From contig NZ_JNWK01000027.1 of assembly GCF_000716445.1 (NCBI RefSeq), positions 1 to 64,000 on the forward strand: a stretch of DNA of 64,000 nucleotides. The letters are read 5' to 3'. Made by a program: the position numbers and the translations under genes. How positions within the stretch are numbered: position 1 is the first letter of the stretch; the number at the start of each line of letters is the position of its first letter. Of the stretch, positions 49,175 through 57,040 are shown piece after piece. This DNA comes from Streptomyces wedmorensis (GTDB lineage Bacteria > Actinomycetota > Actinomycetes > Streptomycetales > Streptomycetaceae). The notes beneath the pieces were generated by a model. It made no database searches. It saw nothing but the letters and a program-made list of their open reading frames with translations, and had not been told where the DNA came from.

Positions 49175-49222
49175 CCGTCCGGTCGGGGTCAGCGACCGGC
49201 CCTGAGCTCGTCGTGGATGGCG

Positions 49223-49456
49223 TCAGGCGTGGTCTTCGCCCTGCGTGCGGGCCGGCACGTCCGTGAGCCGGTCCGTCTCATCCTGTATCTCAACGGCGAT
49301 CTTCTTGAGTTCCGGCTCGAACTTGCGTCCGTGGTGGGCGCAGAAGAGCAAGTCACCTCCGCTGGTCAGAACGACGCGCAGGTATGCCTGGGCGCCGCAG
49401 CGGTCGCAACGGTCAGCGGCCGTCAGGGGGCTCGCGGGGGTCAGAACAGTAGTCAC
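49223..49456 (-). CDS. Small zinc-ribbon protein (DUF7455 type)
   Basis: A 77-residue protein with start GTG 49456 and GAGG about five bases upstream. It has the four-ligand zinc pattern C-x2-C in ADRCDRCGAQA and C-x2-H in LLFCAHHGRK, followed by an amphipathic helix (FEPELKKIAVEIQDETDRL). This short family sits next to the hrdB/parE region in actinomycetes and is annotated as DUF7455. It may bind a protein or nucleic acid; no function is known to me. The long region upstream, shared with parE, contains its promoter. Confidence 0.8.
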   Translation of the reverse strand: MTTVLTPASPLTAADRCDRCGAQAYLRVVLTSGGDLLFCAHHGRKFEPELKKIAVEIQDETDRLTDVPARTQGEDHA

Positions 49457-49890
49457 GTCGCCTCTTCTCTAGCTCGACGAGCTGTCGTACCAGGGTCAAC
49501 ATCCAACCAGGCCGAAAACGTTCCCGCTCGTGGCTTTTCCTTGAAACTTCTTCCCAAGGTGGCTGTCTGCTGCCGGTTGGCGGCGAATGAGCCGTATTGC
49601 GTCGCACTACGGATTTCGCGTTGCTTGTGTCGGTTCGTCCTCCCGGCGTGGTTGCCGGTTATTGATGAGGACGTGCCCGGAGCCTAAATGGTTCATGCCT
49701 GGAAGGGAACGTGATGTGCGCGTCACCCCATCGAGGGATCGAACATCCATGCGAGTCTGGACTAGCATGAGGAATCGGGGTGGGTGGCGTGACAACGGCT
49801 CTACCAGGCATCGGTACCCTCTGAACCGGTGACCGACGCCGGGCCTTACCCCACGGGGCCACATTTCAAATTCAGCGAGGAGCGAACCGC
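49457..49890. other. Divergent control region between the zinc-ribbon gene and parE
   Basis: 434 bases, less GC-rich than its surroundings in places (for example 49530-49560 and 49650-49700). No gene with recognisable protein sequence was found. GAGGAG near 49877-49882 is the parE ribosome binding site. A possible -10, TAGCAT at 49764, lies about 120 bases before parE; no confident -35 partner. No RNA gene was recognised. Confidence 0.55.
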
Positions 49891-52008
49891 GTGACCGCCG
49901 AGACGTCCGTGCCGTCCAGTGCGCTGCTGACCGCAGACCGTGACGGTTCCAACTACACCGCGCGGCACCTGCTCGTACTCGAAGGGCTCGAAGCGGTCCG
50001 CAAGCGCCCCGGTATGTACATCGGGTCCACCGACAGCCGCGGTCTGATGCACTGCATCTGGGAGATCATCGACAACTCGGTCGACGAGGCCCTCGGGGGC
50101 TACTGCGACCACATCGAGGTCATCCTCCACGACGACGGTTCCGTCGAGGTCCGGGACAACGGCCGTGGCATCCCGGTCGACGTCGAGCCGAAGACCGGCC
50201 TCTCCGGCGTCGAGGTCGTCATGACCAAGCTGCACGCCGGCGGCAAGTTCGGCGGCGGCTCGTACGCCGCGTCCGGCGGTCTGCACGGCGTCGGCGCCTC
50301 CGTGGTCAACGCGCTGTCGGCCCGCCTCGACGTCGAGGTCGACCGCAACAGCGCCACCCACACGATCAGCTTCCGCCGCGGCGTCCCGGGCATCTTCACC
50401 GAGCAGGGCCCCGACAGCCCCTTCGACCCGGCCAACGGCCTCCTCAAGGGCAAGCGCGTCCCCAAGACCCGCACCGGCACGCGCGTCCGCTACTGGGCGG
50501 ACCGGCAGATCTTCCTCAAGGACGCCAAGCTCTCCCTGGAGACGCTCCACCAGCGCGCCCGGCAGACCGCCTTCCTCGTGCCCGGCCTCACCATCGTCGT
50601 CCGCGACGAGCGGGACCTGGCGGGGATCGGCAAGAGCGAGGAGACTTTCCGCTTCGACGGCGGCATCAGCGAGTTCTGCGAGTACCTCGCGCAAGACAAG
50701 GCCGTCTGCGACATCCAGCGGCTCACCGGACAGGGCACCTTCAAGGAGACCGTCCCCGTCCTCGACGAGCGTGGCCACATGACCCCGACGGAGGTCACCC
50801 GTGAGCTCGCCGTCGACATCGCACTGCGCTGGGGCACCGGCTACGACACCGCGGTCAAGTCCTTCGTCAACATCATCGCCACCCCCAAGGGCGGCACCCA
50901 CGTGTCGGGCTTCGAGACGGCCGTCACCAAGACGGTGAACGAGGTGCTGCGCTCGGCGAAGATGCTGCGCGTCGCTGAGGACGACATCGTCAAGGACGAC
51001 GCCCTCGAGGGCCTCACGGCCGTCGTCACGGTCCGCCTCGCCGAGCCGCAGTTCGAGGGGCAGACGAAGGAGGTCCTCGGCACCTCCGCCGCCCGCCGGA
51101 TCGTGGCGAACGTGGTCGCCAAGGAGCTCAAGACCTTCCTCACCTCCACCACGCGGGACGCCAAGGCGCAGGCCAGGGCCGTCCTGGAGAAGGCCGTCGC
51201 GGCGGCCCGCACCCGGATCGCGGCCCGGCAGCACAAGGAGGCGCAGCGCAGGAAGACCGCGCTCGAGACCTCCTCGCTGCCGGCCAAGCTGGCCGACTGC
51301 CGCAGCGACGACGTCGAGCGCAGCGAGCTCTTCATCGTCGAGGGGGACTCGGCCCTCGGTACGGCCAAGCTCGCCCGCAACAGCGAGTTCCAGGCCCTGC
51401 TGCCGATCCGCGGCAAGATCCTCAACGTCCAGAAGTCGTCCGTCTCGGACATGCTCAAGAACGCCGAGTGCGGGGCGATCATCCAGGTCATAGGAGCGGG
51501 CTCGGGCCGCACCTTCGACATCGACGCCGCCCGGTACGGGAAGATCGTCCTCCTCGTCGACGCCGACGTCGACGGCGCCCACATCCGCTGCCTGCTGCTC
51601 ACGCTCTTCCAGCGCTACATGCGGCCGATGGTCGAGGCGGGCCGGGTCTTCGCCGCCGTGCCCCCGCTGCACCGGATCGAGCTCGTCCAGCCCAAGAAGG
51701 GCCAGGACAAGTACGTCTACACGTACTCGGACAGCGAGCTGCGGCAGACCCTCCTGGAGTTCCAGCGCAAGGGGGTCCGCTACAAGGACGCCATCCAGCG
51801 CTACAAGGGTCTGGGCGAGATGGACGCCGACCAGCTCGCGGAGACCACGATGGACCCGCGCCACCGCACCCTGCGCCGGATCAACATCGGCGACCTGGAC
51901 GCGGCGGAGCAGGTCTTCGACCTCCTGATGGGCAACGACGTGGCGCCCCGCAAGGAGTTCATCACCGGCTCGGCGGCGACGCTCGACCGCTCGCGCATCG
52001 ACGCCTGA
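49891..52008 (+). CDS. parE: DNA topoisomerase IV subunit B (ParE)
   Basis: A 705-residue type IIA topoisomerase ATPase subunit with start GTG 49891. The GHKL ATPase motifs are EIIDNSVDEA, DNGRGIPV, LHAGGKFGG and GGLHGVGASVVNALS. The TOPRIM domain shows VEGDSALGTAKLARN, then LPIRGKILNVQK and DADVDGAHIR for Mg2+. The C-terminal QRYKGLGEMDADQLAETTM is standard. It pairs with the ParC-like gene at 60079-62538; the main gyrA/gyrB pair of streptomycetes lies near the replication origin, so these are the topoisomerase IV genes (in older annotation gyrB2/gyrA2). It decatenates daughter chromosomes. A terminator follows closely. Confidence 0.93.
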   Translation: MTAETSVPSSALLTADRDGSNYTARHLLVLEGLEAVRKRPGMYIGSTDSRGLMHCIWEIIDNSVDEALGGYCDHIEVILHDDGSVEVRDNGRGIPVDVEPKTGLSGVEVVMTKLHAGGKFGGGSYAASGGLHGVGASVVNALSARLDVEVDRNSATHTISFRRGVPGIFTEQGPDSPFDPANGLLKGKRVPKTRTGTRVRYWADRQIFLKDAKLSLETLHQRARQTAFLVPGLTIVVRDERDLAGIGKSEETFRFDGGISEFCEYLAQDKAVCDIQRLTGQGTFKETVPVLDERGHMTPTEVTRELAVDIALRWGTGYDTAVKSFVNIIATPKGGTHVSGFETAVTKTVNEVLRSAKMLRVAEDDIVKDDALEGLTAVVTVRLAEPQFEGQTKEVLGTSAARRIVANVVAKELKTFLTSTTRDAKAQARAVLEKAVAAARTRIAARQHKEAQRRKTALETSSLPAKLADCRSDDVERSELFIVEGDSALGTAKLARNSEFQALLPIRGKILNVQKSSVSDMLKNAECGAIIQVIGAGSGRTFDIDAARYGKIVLLVDADVDGAHIRCLLLTLFQRYMRPMVEAGRVFAAVPPLHRIELVQPKKGQDKYVYTYSDSELRQTLLEFQRKGVRYKDAIQRYKGLGEMDADQLAETTMDPRHRTLRRINIGDLDAAEQVFDLLMGNDVAPRKEFITGSAATLDRSRIDA

Positions 52009-52017
52009 CCCACTCCA

Positions 52018-52050
52018 CCCGTGGGTGGAGCCACACGCTCCACCCACGGG
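52018..52050 (+). terminator. Hairpin terminator of parE
   Basis: Perfect 14-bp arms cccgtgggtggagc (52018-52031) and gctccacccacggg (52037-52050) with loop cacac begin ten bases after the parE stop. Confidence 0.92.
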
Positions 52051-52105
52051 CCGATCACACGGCCGCCGACTCTCCGTAGCATCGAGACGACGGAGGGGGA
52101 CGGTC

Positions 52106-53320
52106 ATGGACGAGAAGCGCGACCGAGGGCGGACGGAGAGCGGCGGGGGCGGCGGCGGGGCCTGGTGCACCTGGCCTTCGCGGGAAGCGCTCACCCGGGT
52201 CGGAGTGCCCCGGGGGCGCGTGGTCCTCGACTACAGCATGATCGCGGGCCTGAGCGTCTGGGTGCTGAGCGGGTGTTACACCTCGGGGGCCTTCGACGGC
52301 GGGTACGCGCTGGTGCCGCCCTTCGGGTTCGGGCTGTGCGTGGCGGCCGCGCTGGGTTTCCACCACACGACCCTCGACCACCGGGCGGCCGCTTCGCTGG
52401 GGCTCCTCGGGGTGATGGCGCTCTGTGGTCTCGGGGCCTACGCCGCCGGCGCTCCGACGGCCGCGACCGTGATGTGGATCGTCGTCTCGGTCATGGCGAT
52501 GCAGCGGTTGCCGCTCGCCGTCGGGCTGGCGACGGTGGCGGTGCTCGTCCCCGGATTCGTGGAGGCCGACGAGACGGGGATCTTCGGGGCCGCCGTCACC
52601 ACGGCCGCCGTGCTGCTCGCCGGCTACTCGCTCCGGCTGGACGCCGAGGCCCGGGGCGCGGGGTTCCAGCTGCTCGCCCAGGAGCGGCTTGCCAGGGAGG
52701 CGGAGGCGGCGTCGGCGGCGCTCGCCGAGCGGGCCAGGATCGCCCGGGAGATACACGACGTGCTGGCCCACAGCCTGTCCGCCCAGATGGTGCACCTGGA
52801 GGTCGCCCGGCTCCAGATCGAGGCGGGGGCCGAGCGGGCGGAGATCCTCAAGCTCGTGACCTCGGCCCGCTCCATGGCGAGGGAAGGGCTCGCCGAGACC
52901 CGCCACGCACTCTCCGCGCTCCGCGGGGACATGGCGCCCGTCGAGGACTATCTGCGGGAGCTGGCGAGGGAGGACCGGGCGGAGGTCGACGTCACCGGCG
53001 AGCGCCGGGACCTGACCGCCGAGGCGTCCCAGGCGGTGCGGCGGGTCGCCCAGGAGGCGCTGACCAATGTCCGCAAGCACGCCCCGGGTGCCCGGACCCG
53101 GATCCGGTTCGCCTACGGGACGCACGACGTCTCCCTGGAGATACGCGACTCCGGACCGCCTCGAACGCCCGATGGCACGGGCCCGGGACAGGGGCTGGGC
53201 TCCTCCGGCTCCGGGTACGGGCTGCTCGGCATGCGGGAGCGGGCCGAGCTGCTGGGCGGCAGCCTGGACGCGGGGCCCGAGGGGCCCGGGTTCACCGTGC
53301 GGCTGCGGGTGCCGGCATGA
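52106..53320 (+). CDS. Two-component sensor histidine kinase, HisKA_3 type
   Basis: A 404-residue protein with start ATG 52106 and GGAGGGGGA upstream. About five to six hydrophobic helices lie between residues 40 and 190 (LDYSMIAGLSVWVLSG at the beginning), with almost no extracellular domain, so it may sense membrane or lipid state. The dimerisation box is ARIAREIHDVLAHSL with the phospho-accepting His; the ATPase N box is AQEALTNVRKHAP; the G box is GSGYGLLGMRERAELLGG. Its stop overlaps the start of the response regulator (ATGA), showing translational coupling. Confidence 0.93.
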   Translation: MDEKRDRGRTESGGGGGGAWCTWPSREALTRVGVPRGRVVLDYSMIAGLSVWVLSGCYTSGAFDGGYALVPPFGFGLCVAAALGFHHTTLDHRAAASLGLLGVMALCGLGAYAAGAPTAATVMWIVVSVMAMQRLPLAVGLATVAVLVPGFVEADETGIFGAAVTTAAVLLAGYSLRLDAEARGAGFQLLAQERLAREAEAASAALAERARIAREIHDVLAHSLSAQMVHLEVARLQIEAGAERAEILKLVTSARSMAREGLAETRHALSALRGDMAPVEDYLRELAREDRAEVDVTGERRDLTAEASQAVRRVAQEALTNVRKHAPGARTRIRFAYGTHDVSLEIRDSGPPRTPDGTGPGQGLGSSGSGYGLLGMRERAELLGGSLDAGPEGPGFTVRLRVPA

Positions 53321-54159
53321 GCGGGCAGGAGGGTTCGCGCGCGGCCGAGGGGCCCCGGGTGGTGCGGGTGGTCGTCGCCGATGACCAGGCCGTCGTGCGC
53401 GAGGGGATCGTGATGCTGCTGGGGCTGCTGCCCGGGATCGAGGTCGTGGGATCGGCCAGGGACGGGGAGGAGGCCGTCGCGCTGACCGGCGCGCACGAGC
53501 CCGACGTGGTGCTGATGGATCTGCGGATGCCCCGCTGCGACGGGGTCGAGGCCACCCGCAGGATCCGTGAGCGGTTCCCCGGGACGGAGGTCGTCGTGCT
53601 CACCACGTACGCCGACGACGACTCGCTGTTTCCGGCGCTGCGGGCCGGAGCACGCGGGTACCTGACCAAGGACGCCGACGGGGCTGAGATCGCACGGGCG
53701 CTGCGGGACGTGGTCGACGGGCGGGCCGGGCTGTCGCCCTCCGTGCAGCGGCGCCTGCTCGAGCAGCTGATGGAGCGGCCGGAGCCGTCGGGACGGACGG
53801 GGGCGTCCGGACCAGCGGGGGCGCCCGGTGACCCTGATGGGTTCGGGGAGCTCAGGGACGGGCGAGGGTCGCCGGGTGGCTCGGGTGGCTCGGGTGGCTC
53901 GGGTGGCTCGGGTGGCTTGGGTGGTCCCGTGGTGCCGGGGGCCGACGGTCTGACGGAGCGGGAGACGGAGGTGCTCGTGCTCGTCGCGGACGGGCTCTCC
54001 AACCAGGAGATCGCCGGCCGGCTGCGGATCTCCACGGCGACCGTGAAGACCCACATCAACAACCTGTTCGCCAAGACCGGGGTACGGGACCGCGCCCAGG
54101 CCGTGCGATACGCATATCAGCACGGTCTGGTCAGGACACCTGGGAGAAGAGTCACCTGA
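53317..54159 (+). CDS. NarL/FixJ-type response regulator
   Basis: A 280-residue partner of the kinase just upstream; the ATG overlaps the kinase TGA. The receiver domain has VVVADDQ (acidic pocket), the phospho-acceptor aspartate in VLMDLRMP, and the lysine in YLTKDADG. A linker of about 65 residues rich in Pro/Gly contains a tandem SGGSGGSGGSGG encoded by repeats of ggtggctcg. The LuxR-type helix-turn-helix is LTERETEVLVLVADGLSNQEI and later STATVKTHINNLFAKTGV. Targets unknown; often such pairs control a neighbouring transporter, here possibly the DUF485/symporter genes 99 bases downstream. Confidence 0.94.
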   Translation: MSGQEGSRAAEGPRVVRVVVADDQAVVREGIVMLLGLLPGIEVVGSARDGEEAVALTGAHEPDVVLMDLRMPRCDGVEATRRIRERFPGTEVVVLTTYADDDSLFPALRAGARGYLTKDADGAEIARALRDVVDGRAGLSPSVQRRLLEQLMERPEPSGRTGASGPAGAPGDPDGFGELRDGRGSPGGSGGSGGSGGSGGLGGPVVPGADGLTERETEVLVLVADGLSNQEIAGRLRISTATVKTHINNLFAKTGVRDRAQAVRYAYQHGLVRTPGRRVT

Positions 54160-54257
54160 TGGGGTGAAGTGGGAGGGGAGAAGAGTCCGGGATCTTCCCG
54201 CTCTGTCCATCCTTGGGCACGCGGCCGAAACGGTTCGCTGACAAGGAGAGTTGACCG

Positions 54258-54743
54258 GTGAAGCAGGTGGACGAGCAGGAGGGGCGCGGCGCTTCGGCGG
54301 TGCCGGTCGACGACCCCTGGGACGAGGCGACGGGCTCCGAGTGGGGTGAGCGGTCGGGCGCCGAGGGTGCCGGTGACGGCCACCCCGACACGGTGCCGGA
54401 GCAGCGGGTCCACAGTGCGGCGGAGGTCTATCTGGAGGTCCAGCGGAGCCCCGCGTTCCAGGAAGTGCGCAGTCGTTACCGCCGGTTCGTCTTCCCTGCC
54501 GCCCTCGCGTTCCTGCTCTGGTACCTCGCCTATGTCGTGGCGGCGACCGCCGCGCCCGGGTTCATGGCCCGGCCGGTCGCCGGAGTGGTGAACGTGGCGA
54601 TGGTCGCGGGGCTGGGGCAGTTCCTCACCACCTTCCTGCTCACCTGGGCCTACGCGCGGCACGCGCGGTTGCGCCGGGACCGGGCGGCGCTCGAGCTGCG
54701 CTGGGACACCCAGGAGATGACACGAGGGGCGGGGCAGCGATGA
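54258..54743 (+). CDS. DUF485 membrane protein (symporter accessory)
   Basis: A 161-residue protein with start GTG 54258 and AAGGAGAG seven or so bases upstream. An acidic N-terminal half precedes the DUF485 domain: SPAFQEVRSRYRRFVFP, then two helices FLLWYLAYVVAATAAPG and VAMVAGLGQFLTTFLLTW. Proteins of this family (YjcH-like) are encoded directly before acetate/solute symporters and are thought to be accessory subunits. Its stop codon overlaps the start of the symporter gene (ATGA at 54740), so expression is coupled. Confidence 0.92.
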   Translation: MKQVDEQEGRGASAVPVDDPWDEATGSEWGERSGAEGAGDGHPDTVPEQRVHSAAEVYLEVQRSPAFQEVRSRYRRFVFPAALAFLLWYLAYVVAATAAPGFMARPVAGVVNVAMVAGLGQFLTTFLLTWAYARHARLRRDRAALELRWDTQEMTRGAGQR

Positions 54744-56332
54744 CCGGAGACCATCAGACGCTGGCGCTCCTGCTGTTCAGCGTCTTCATCGCGGTCACCC
54801 TGGGGATCACCACGTGGGTGAGCCGCAACCGGCACGGTTCGGCGGAGGAGTTCTACGCCGGGGGCCGGCTGTTCTCGCCCCTGGAGAACGGCTTCGCCAT
54901 CGCCGGCGACTACATGTCGGCGGCCTCGTTCCTCGGCATCTCCGGGCTGATCGCGCTCTACGGCTACGACGGCATGCTGTACTCGGTCGGATTCCTCGTC
55001 GCCTGGCTGGTCGTGCTCCTGCTGGTCGCCGAACTGGTCCGCAACTGCGGCCGGTTCACCCTCGCCGACGTCGTCGCCGCGCGGATGGCCGAGCGGCCGG
55101 TGCGCATCGCCGCCGGGACGTCCTCGGTGGCGGTCTCCGTGCTGTACCTCGTTGCCCAGATGGTGGGGGCCGGGAGCCTGGTCGCCCTGCTGCTCGGCGG
55201 CACCAGCGAGGCGGCCCGCTCGTGGACGGTGATCGGGGTGGGCGCCCTGATGGTGATCTACGTGTCGCTCGGCGGCATGCGGGCGACCACCTGGATCCAG
55301 ATCGTCAAAGCGGTCCTGCTCATGGCGGGCACGATCGCGCTCACCGTCCTCGTCCTGCTCCGGTTCCACGGCGACGTGAACGGTCTGCTCTCGACCGCGG
55401 CCCGACGCAGCGGCCACGGCATGGACTTCCTCGCGCCGGGACTCCGCTACGGCGGGGACTGGACCTCACGCCTGGACTTCATCAGCCTCGGCATCGCGCT
55501 GGTCCTGGGCACCGCGGGACTGCCGCACATCCTGTCGCGCTTCTACACCGTGCCGACCGCCCGCGCCGCCCGCCGCTCCGTCGTCTGGTCCATCGGGCTC
55601 ATCGGCAGCTTCTACCTGATGACCATCGTGCTGGGCTTCGGCGCGGCCGCCCTGATCGGCCCGGACGAGGTCCGCGCCTCGAACGCGTCCGGGAACACCG
55701 CCGTGCCGCTGCTCGCCCTCGACCTGGGCGGGGGAGCGGGTTCCACCGGTGGCACGGTGCTCTTCGCGATCGTCGCCGCCGTCGCCTTCGCGACCATCCT
55801 CGCCGTCGTCGCGGGCATCACGCTCGCCTCCTCGGCCTCCGTCGCCCACGACCTGTACAGCTCGCTGCGCCGGCGCCACGCGAAGCAGTACAGCGAGGTG
55901 ACCGTGGCCCGGGTCGCCGCCGCGGTGATCGGTGCGGCCGCCATCGGACTCGGGCTGCTCGCCCGCGATCTCAACGTGGCGTTCCTCGTCGGCCTGGCCT
56001 TCGCGGTCGCCGCCTCGGCCAATCTGCCGGTGCTGCTGTACTCGCTGTTCTGGCGGAAGTTCACCACCCGGGGCGCGGTCTGGTCCGTGTACGGAGGGCT
56101 GGTCCCCGCCGTCTTCCTCGTGCTGGTCTCGCCGGTCGTCTCCGGCAGCCCGGAGGCGCTCTTCCCCGGCGTCGACTTCCACCTCTTCCCGTTGCAGAAC
56201 CCCGGTGTGATCTCCATCCCGCTCGGCTTCCTCGCCGGCTGGATCGGCACGGTCACCTCGCCCGAGCCGCCCGACGAGGCACGTCACGCCGAGACCGAGG
56301 TCCGCGCGCTGACCGGCGCGGGCGCCGCCTGA
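54740..56332 (+). CDS. Sodium:solute symporter, ActP/MctP-like
   Basis: A 530-residue transporter of the SSS family with about 13 hydrophobic helices. Signature regions include EEFYAGGRLFSPLENGFAIAGDYMSAASFLG (seen in two parts) and GTAGLPHILSRFYTVPTARAARRS (likewise), typical of the acetate/monocarboxylate branch. The sodium-site region FATILAVVAGITLASSASVAHDLY (in two parts) is present. It is coupled to the DUF485 gene. It faces a CitA/CitB-type two-component system convergently, which makes uptake of acetate, pyruvate or another small carboxylate plausible. The exact substrate cannot be read from sequence. Confidence 0.9.
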   Translation: MTGDHQTLALLLFSVFIAVTLGITTWVSRNRHGSAEEFYAGGRLFSPLENGFAIAGDYMSAASFLGISGLIALYGYDGMLYSVGFLVAWLVVLLLVAELVRNCGRFTLADVVAARMAERPVRIAAGTSSVAVSVLYLVAQMVGAGSLVALLLGGTSEAARSWTVIGVGALMVIYVSLGGMRATTWIQIVKAVLLMAGTIALTVLVLLRFHGDVNGLLSTAARRSGHGMDFLAPGLRYGGDWTSRLDFISLGIALVLGTAGLPHILSRFYTVPTARAARRSVVWSIGLIGSFYLMTIVLGFGAAALIGPDEVRASNASGNTAVPLLALDLGGGAGSTGGTVLFAIVAAVAFATILAVVAGITLASSASVAHDLYSSLRRRHAKQYSEVTVARVAAAVIGAAAIGLGLLARDLNVAFLVGLAFAVAASANLPVLLYSLFWRKFTTRGAVWSVYGGLVPAVFLVLVSPVVSGSPEALFPGVDFHLFPLQNPGVISIPLGFLAGWIGTVTSPEPPDEARHAETEVRALTGAGAA

Positions 56333-56343
56333 CCGAGCCCGGA

Positions 56344-56365
56344 CCGCCCCTCACGCGGGGGGCGG
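56344..56365. terminator. Short hairpin overlapping the end of the response regulator gene
   Basis: Seven-bp arms ccgcccc (56344-56350) and ggggcgg (56359-56365) bracket the minus-strand stop codon (tca at 56351-56353) in the loop. It lies 11 bases past the symporter stop and may terminate the plus-strand transcript. Confidence 0.5.
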
Positions 56366-57040
56366 CGAGGCGGCCCAGGCGTACCGGTGCTCGGGGCGGC
56401 CGGTCTCGCCGTACCGGAGCGAGAGGCGCACACGGCCGGTGCGTTCGAGGAGCTTCAGATAGCGCTGCGCGGTCTGTCGGCTGACGCCGGCCCGCTCGGC
56501 GATCTCCTGGGTGGAGAGCGGCCCGGCGGCGGCGAGCAGTACCTGCCGGACCAGCTCGGCCGTGGTGGGGGAGTGCCCCTTGGGCAGGTCGGGGGCGACG
56601 GAACCGGCCGCGAGGACGCCGAAGATCCGGTCCACCTCGGACTGTTCGGCCTCGCCGCCGTTCTCCAGGGTGCGGCGGAGGGTCGCGTACGCCTCCAGCT
56701 TGGCGCGGAGTCCGGCGAAGTTGAACGGCTTCACGAGGTACTGGAGGGCACCGTGCCGCATGGCCGCCTGGACGGTCGTCACGTCCCTGGCGGCCGTCAC
56801 CATGATCACGTCGCATTGGTGGCCGCGCGCGCGGAGCTCCCGTACGGCCGCGAGACCGTTCTCGTCGGGCAGGTAGTGGTCCAGGAGGATCAGGTCCACC
56901 GGCTGCCGGTCCAGGGCGGCGAGCGCCTCGGCGGTCGAGTGCGCGGTGGCGACGACCCGGAAGCCCGGCATCTTGGCGACGTAGGCGGCGTTGATCCCCG
57001 CGACCCGTACGTCGTCGTCCACCACGAGCACGTCGATCAT
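56351..57040 (-). CDS. CitB/DcuR-type response regulator
   Basis: A 229-residue protein with start ATG 57040, overlapping the stop of the kinase gene upstream. The receiver domain has VLVVDDDVRVAGINA, phospho-acceptor aspartate in LILLDHYLPDENG, and lysine in YLVKPFNF. A C-terminal winged-helix with LSTQEIAERAGVSRQTAQRYL recognises DNA. The domain order matches the CitB/DcuR/DctR group, which usually switches on carboxylate transporters. The neighbouring symporter on the opposite strand is the obvious candidate target. The stop codon falls in a hairpin loop. Confidence 0.93.
   Translation of the reverse strand: MIDVLVVDDDVRVAGINAAYVAKMPGFRVVATAHSTAEALAALDRQPVDLILLDHYLPDENGLAAVRELRARGHQCDVIMVTAARDVTTVQAAMRHGALQYLVKPFNFAGLRAKLEAYATLRRTLENGGEAEQSEVDRIFGVLAAGSVAPDLPKGHSPTTAELVRQVLLAAAGPLSTQEIAERAGVSRQTAQRYLKLLERTGRVRLSLRYGETGRPEHRYAWAASPPPA

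Noticed and set aside
49457..49890. Small RNA gene or small protein in the parE upstream spacer
   Set aside because: Several short frames exist on both strands but none has a credible start or recognisable sequence, and no RNA structure stood out.
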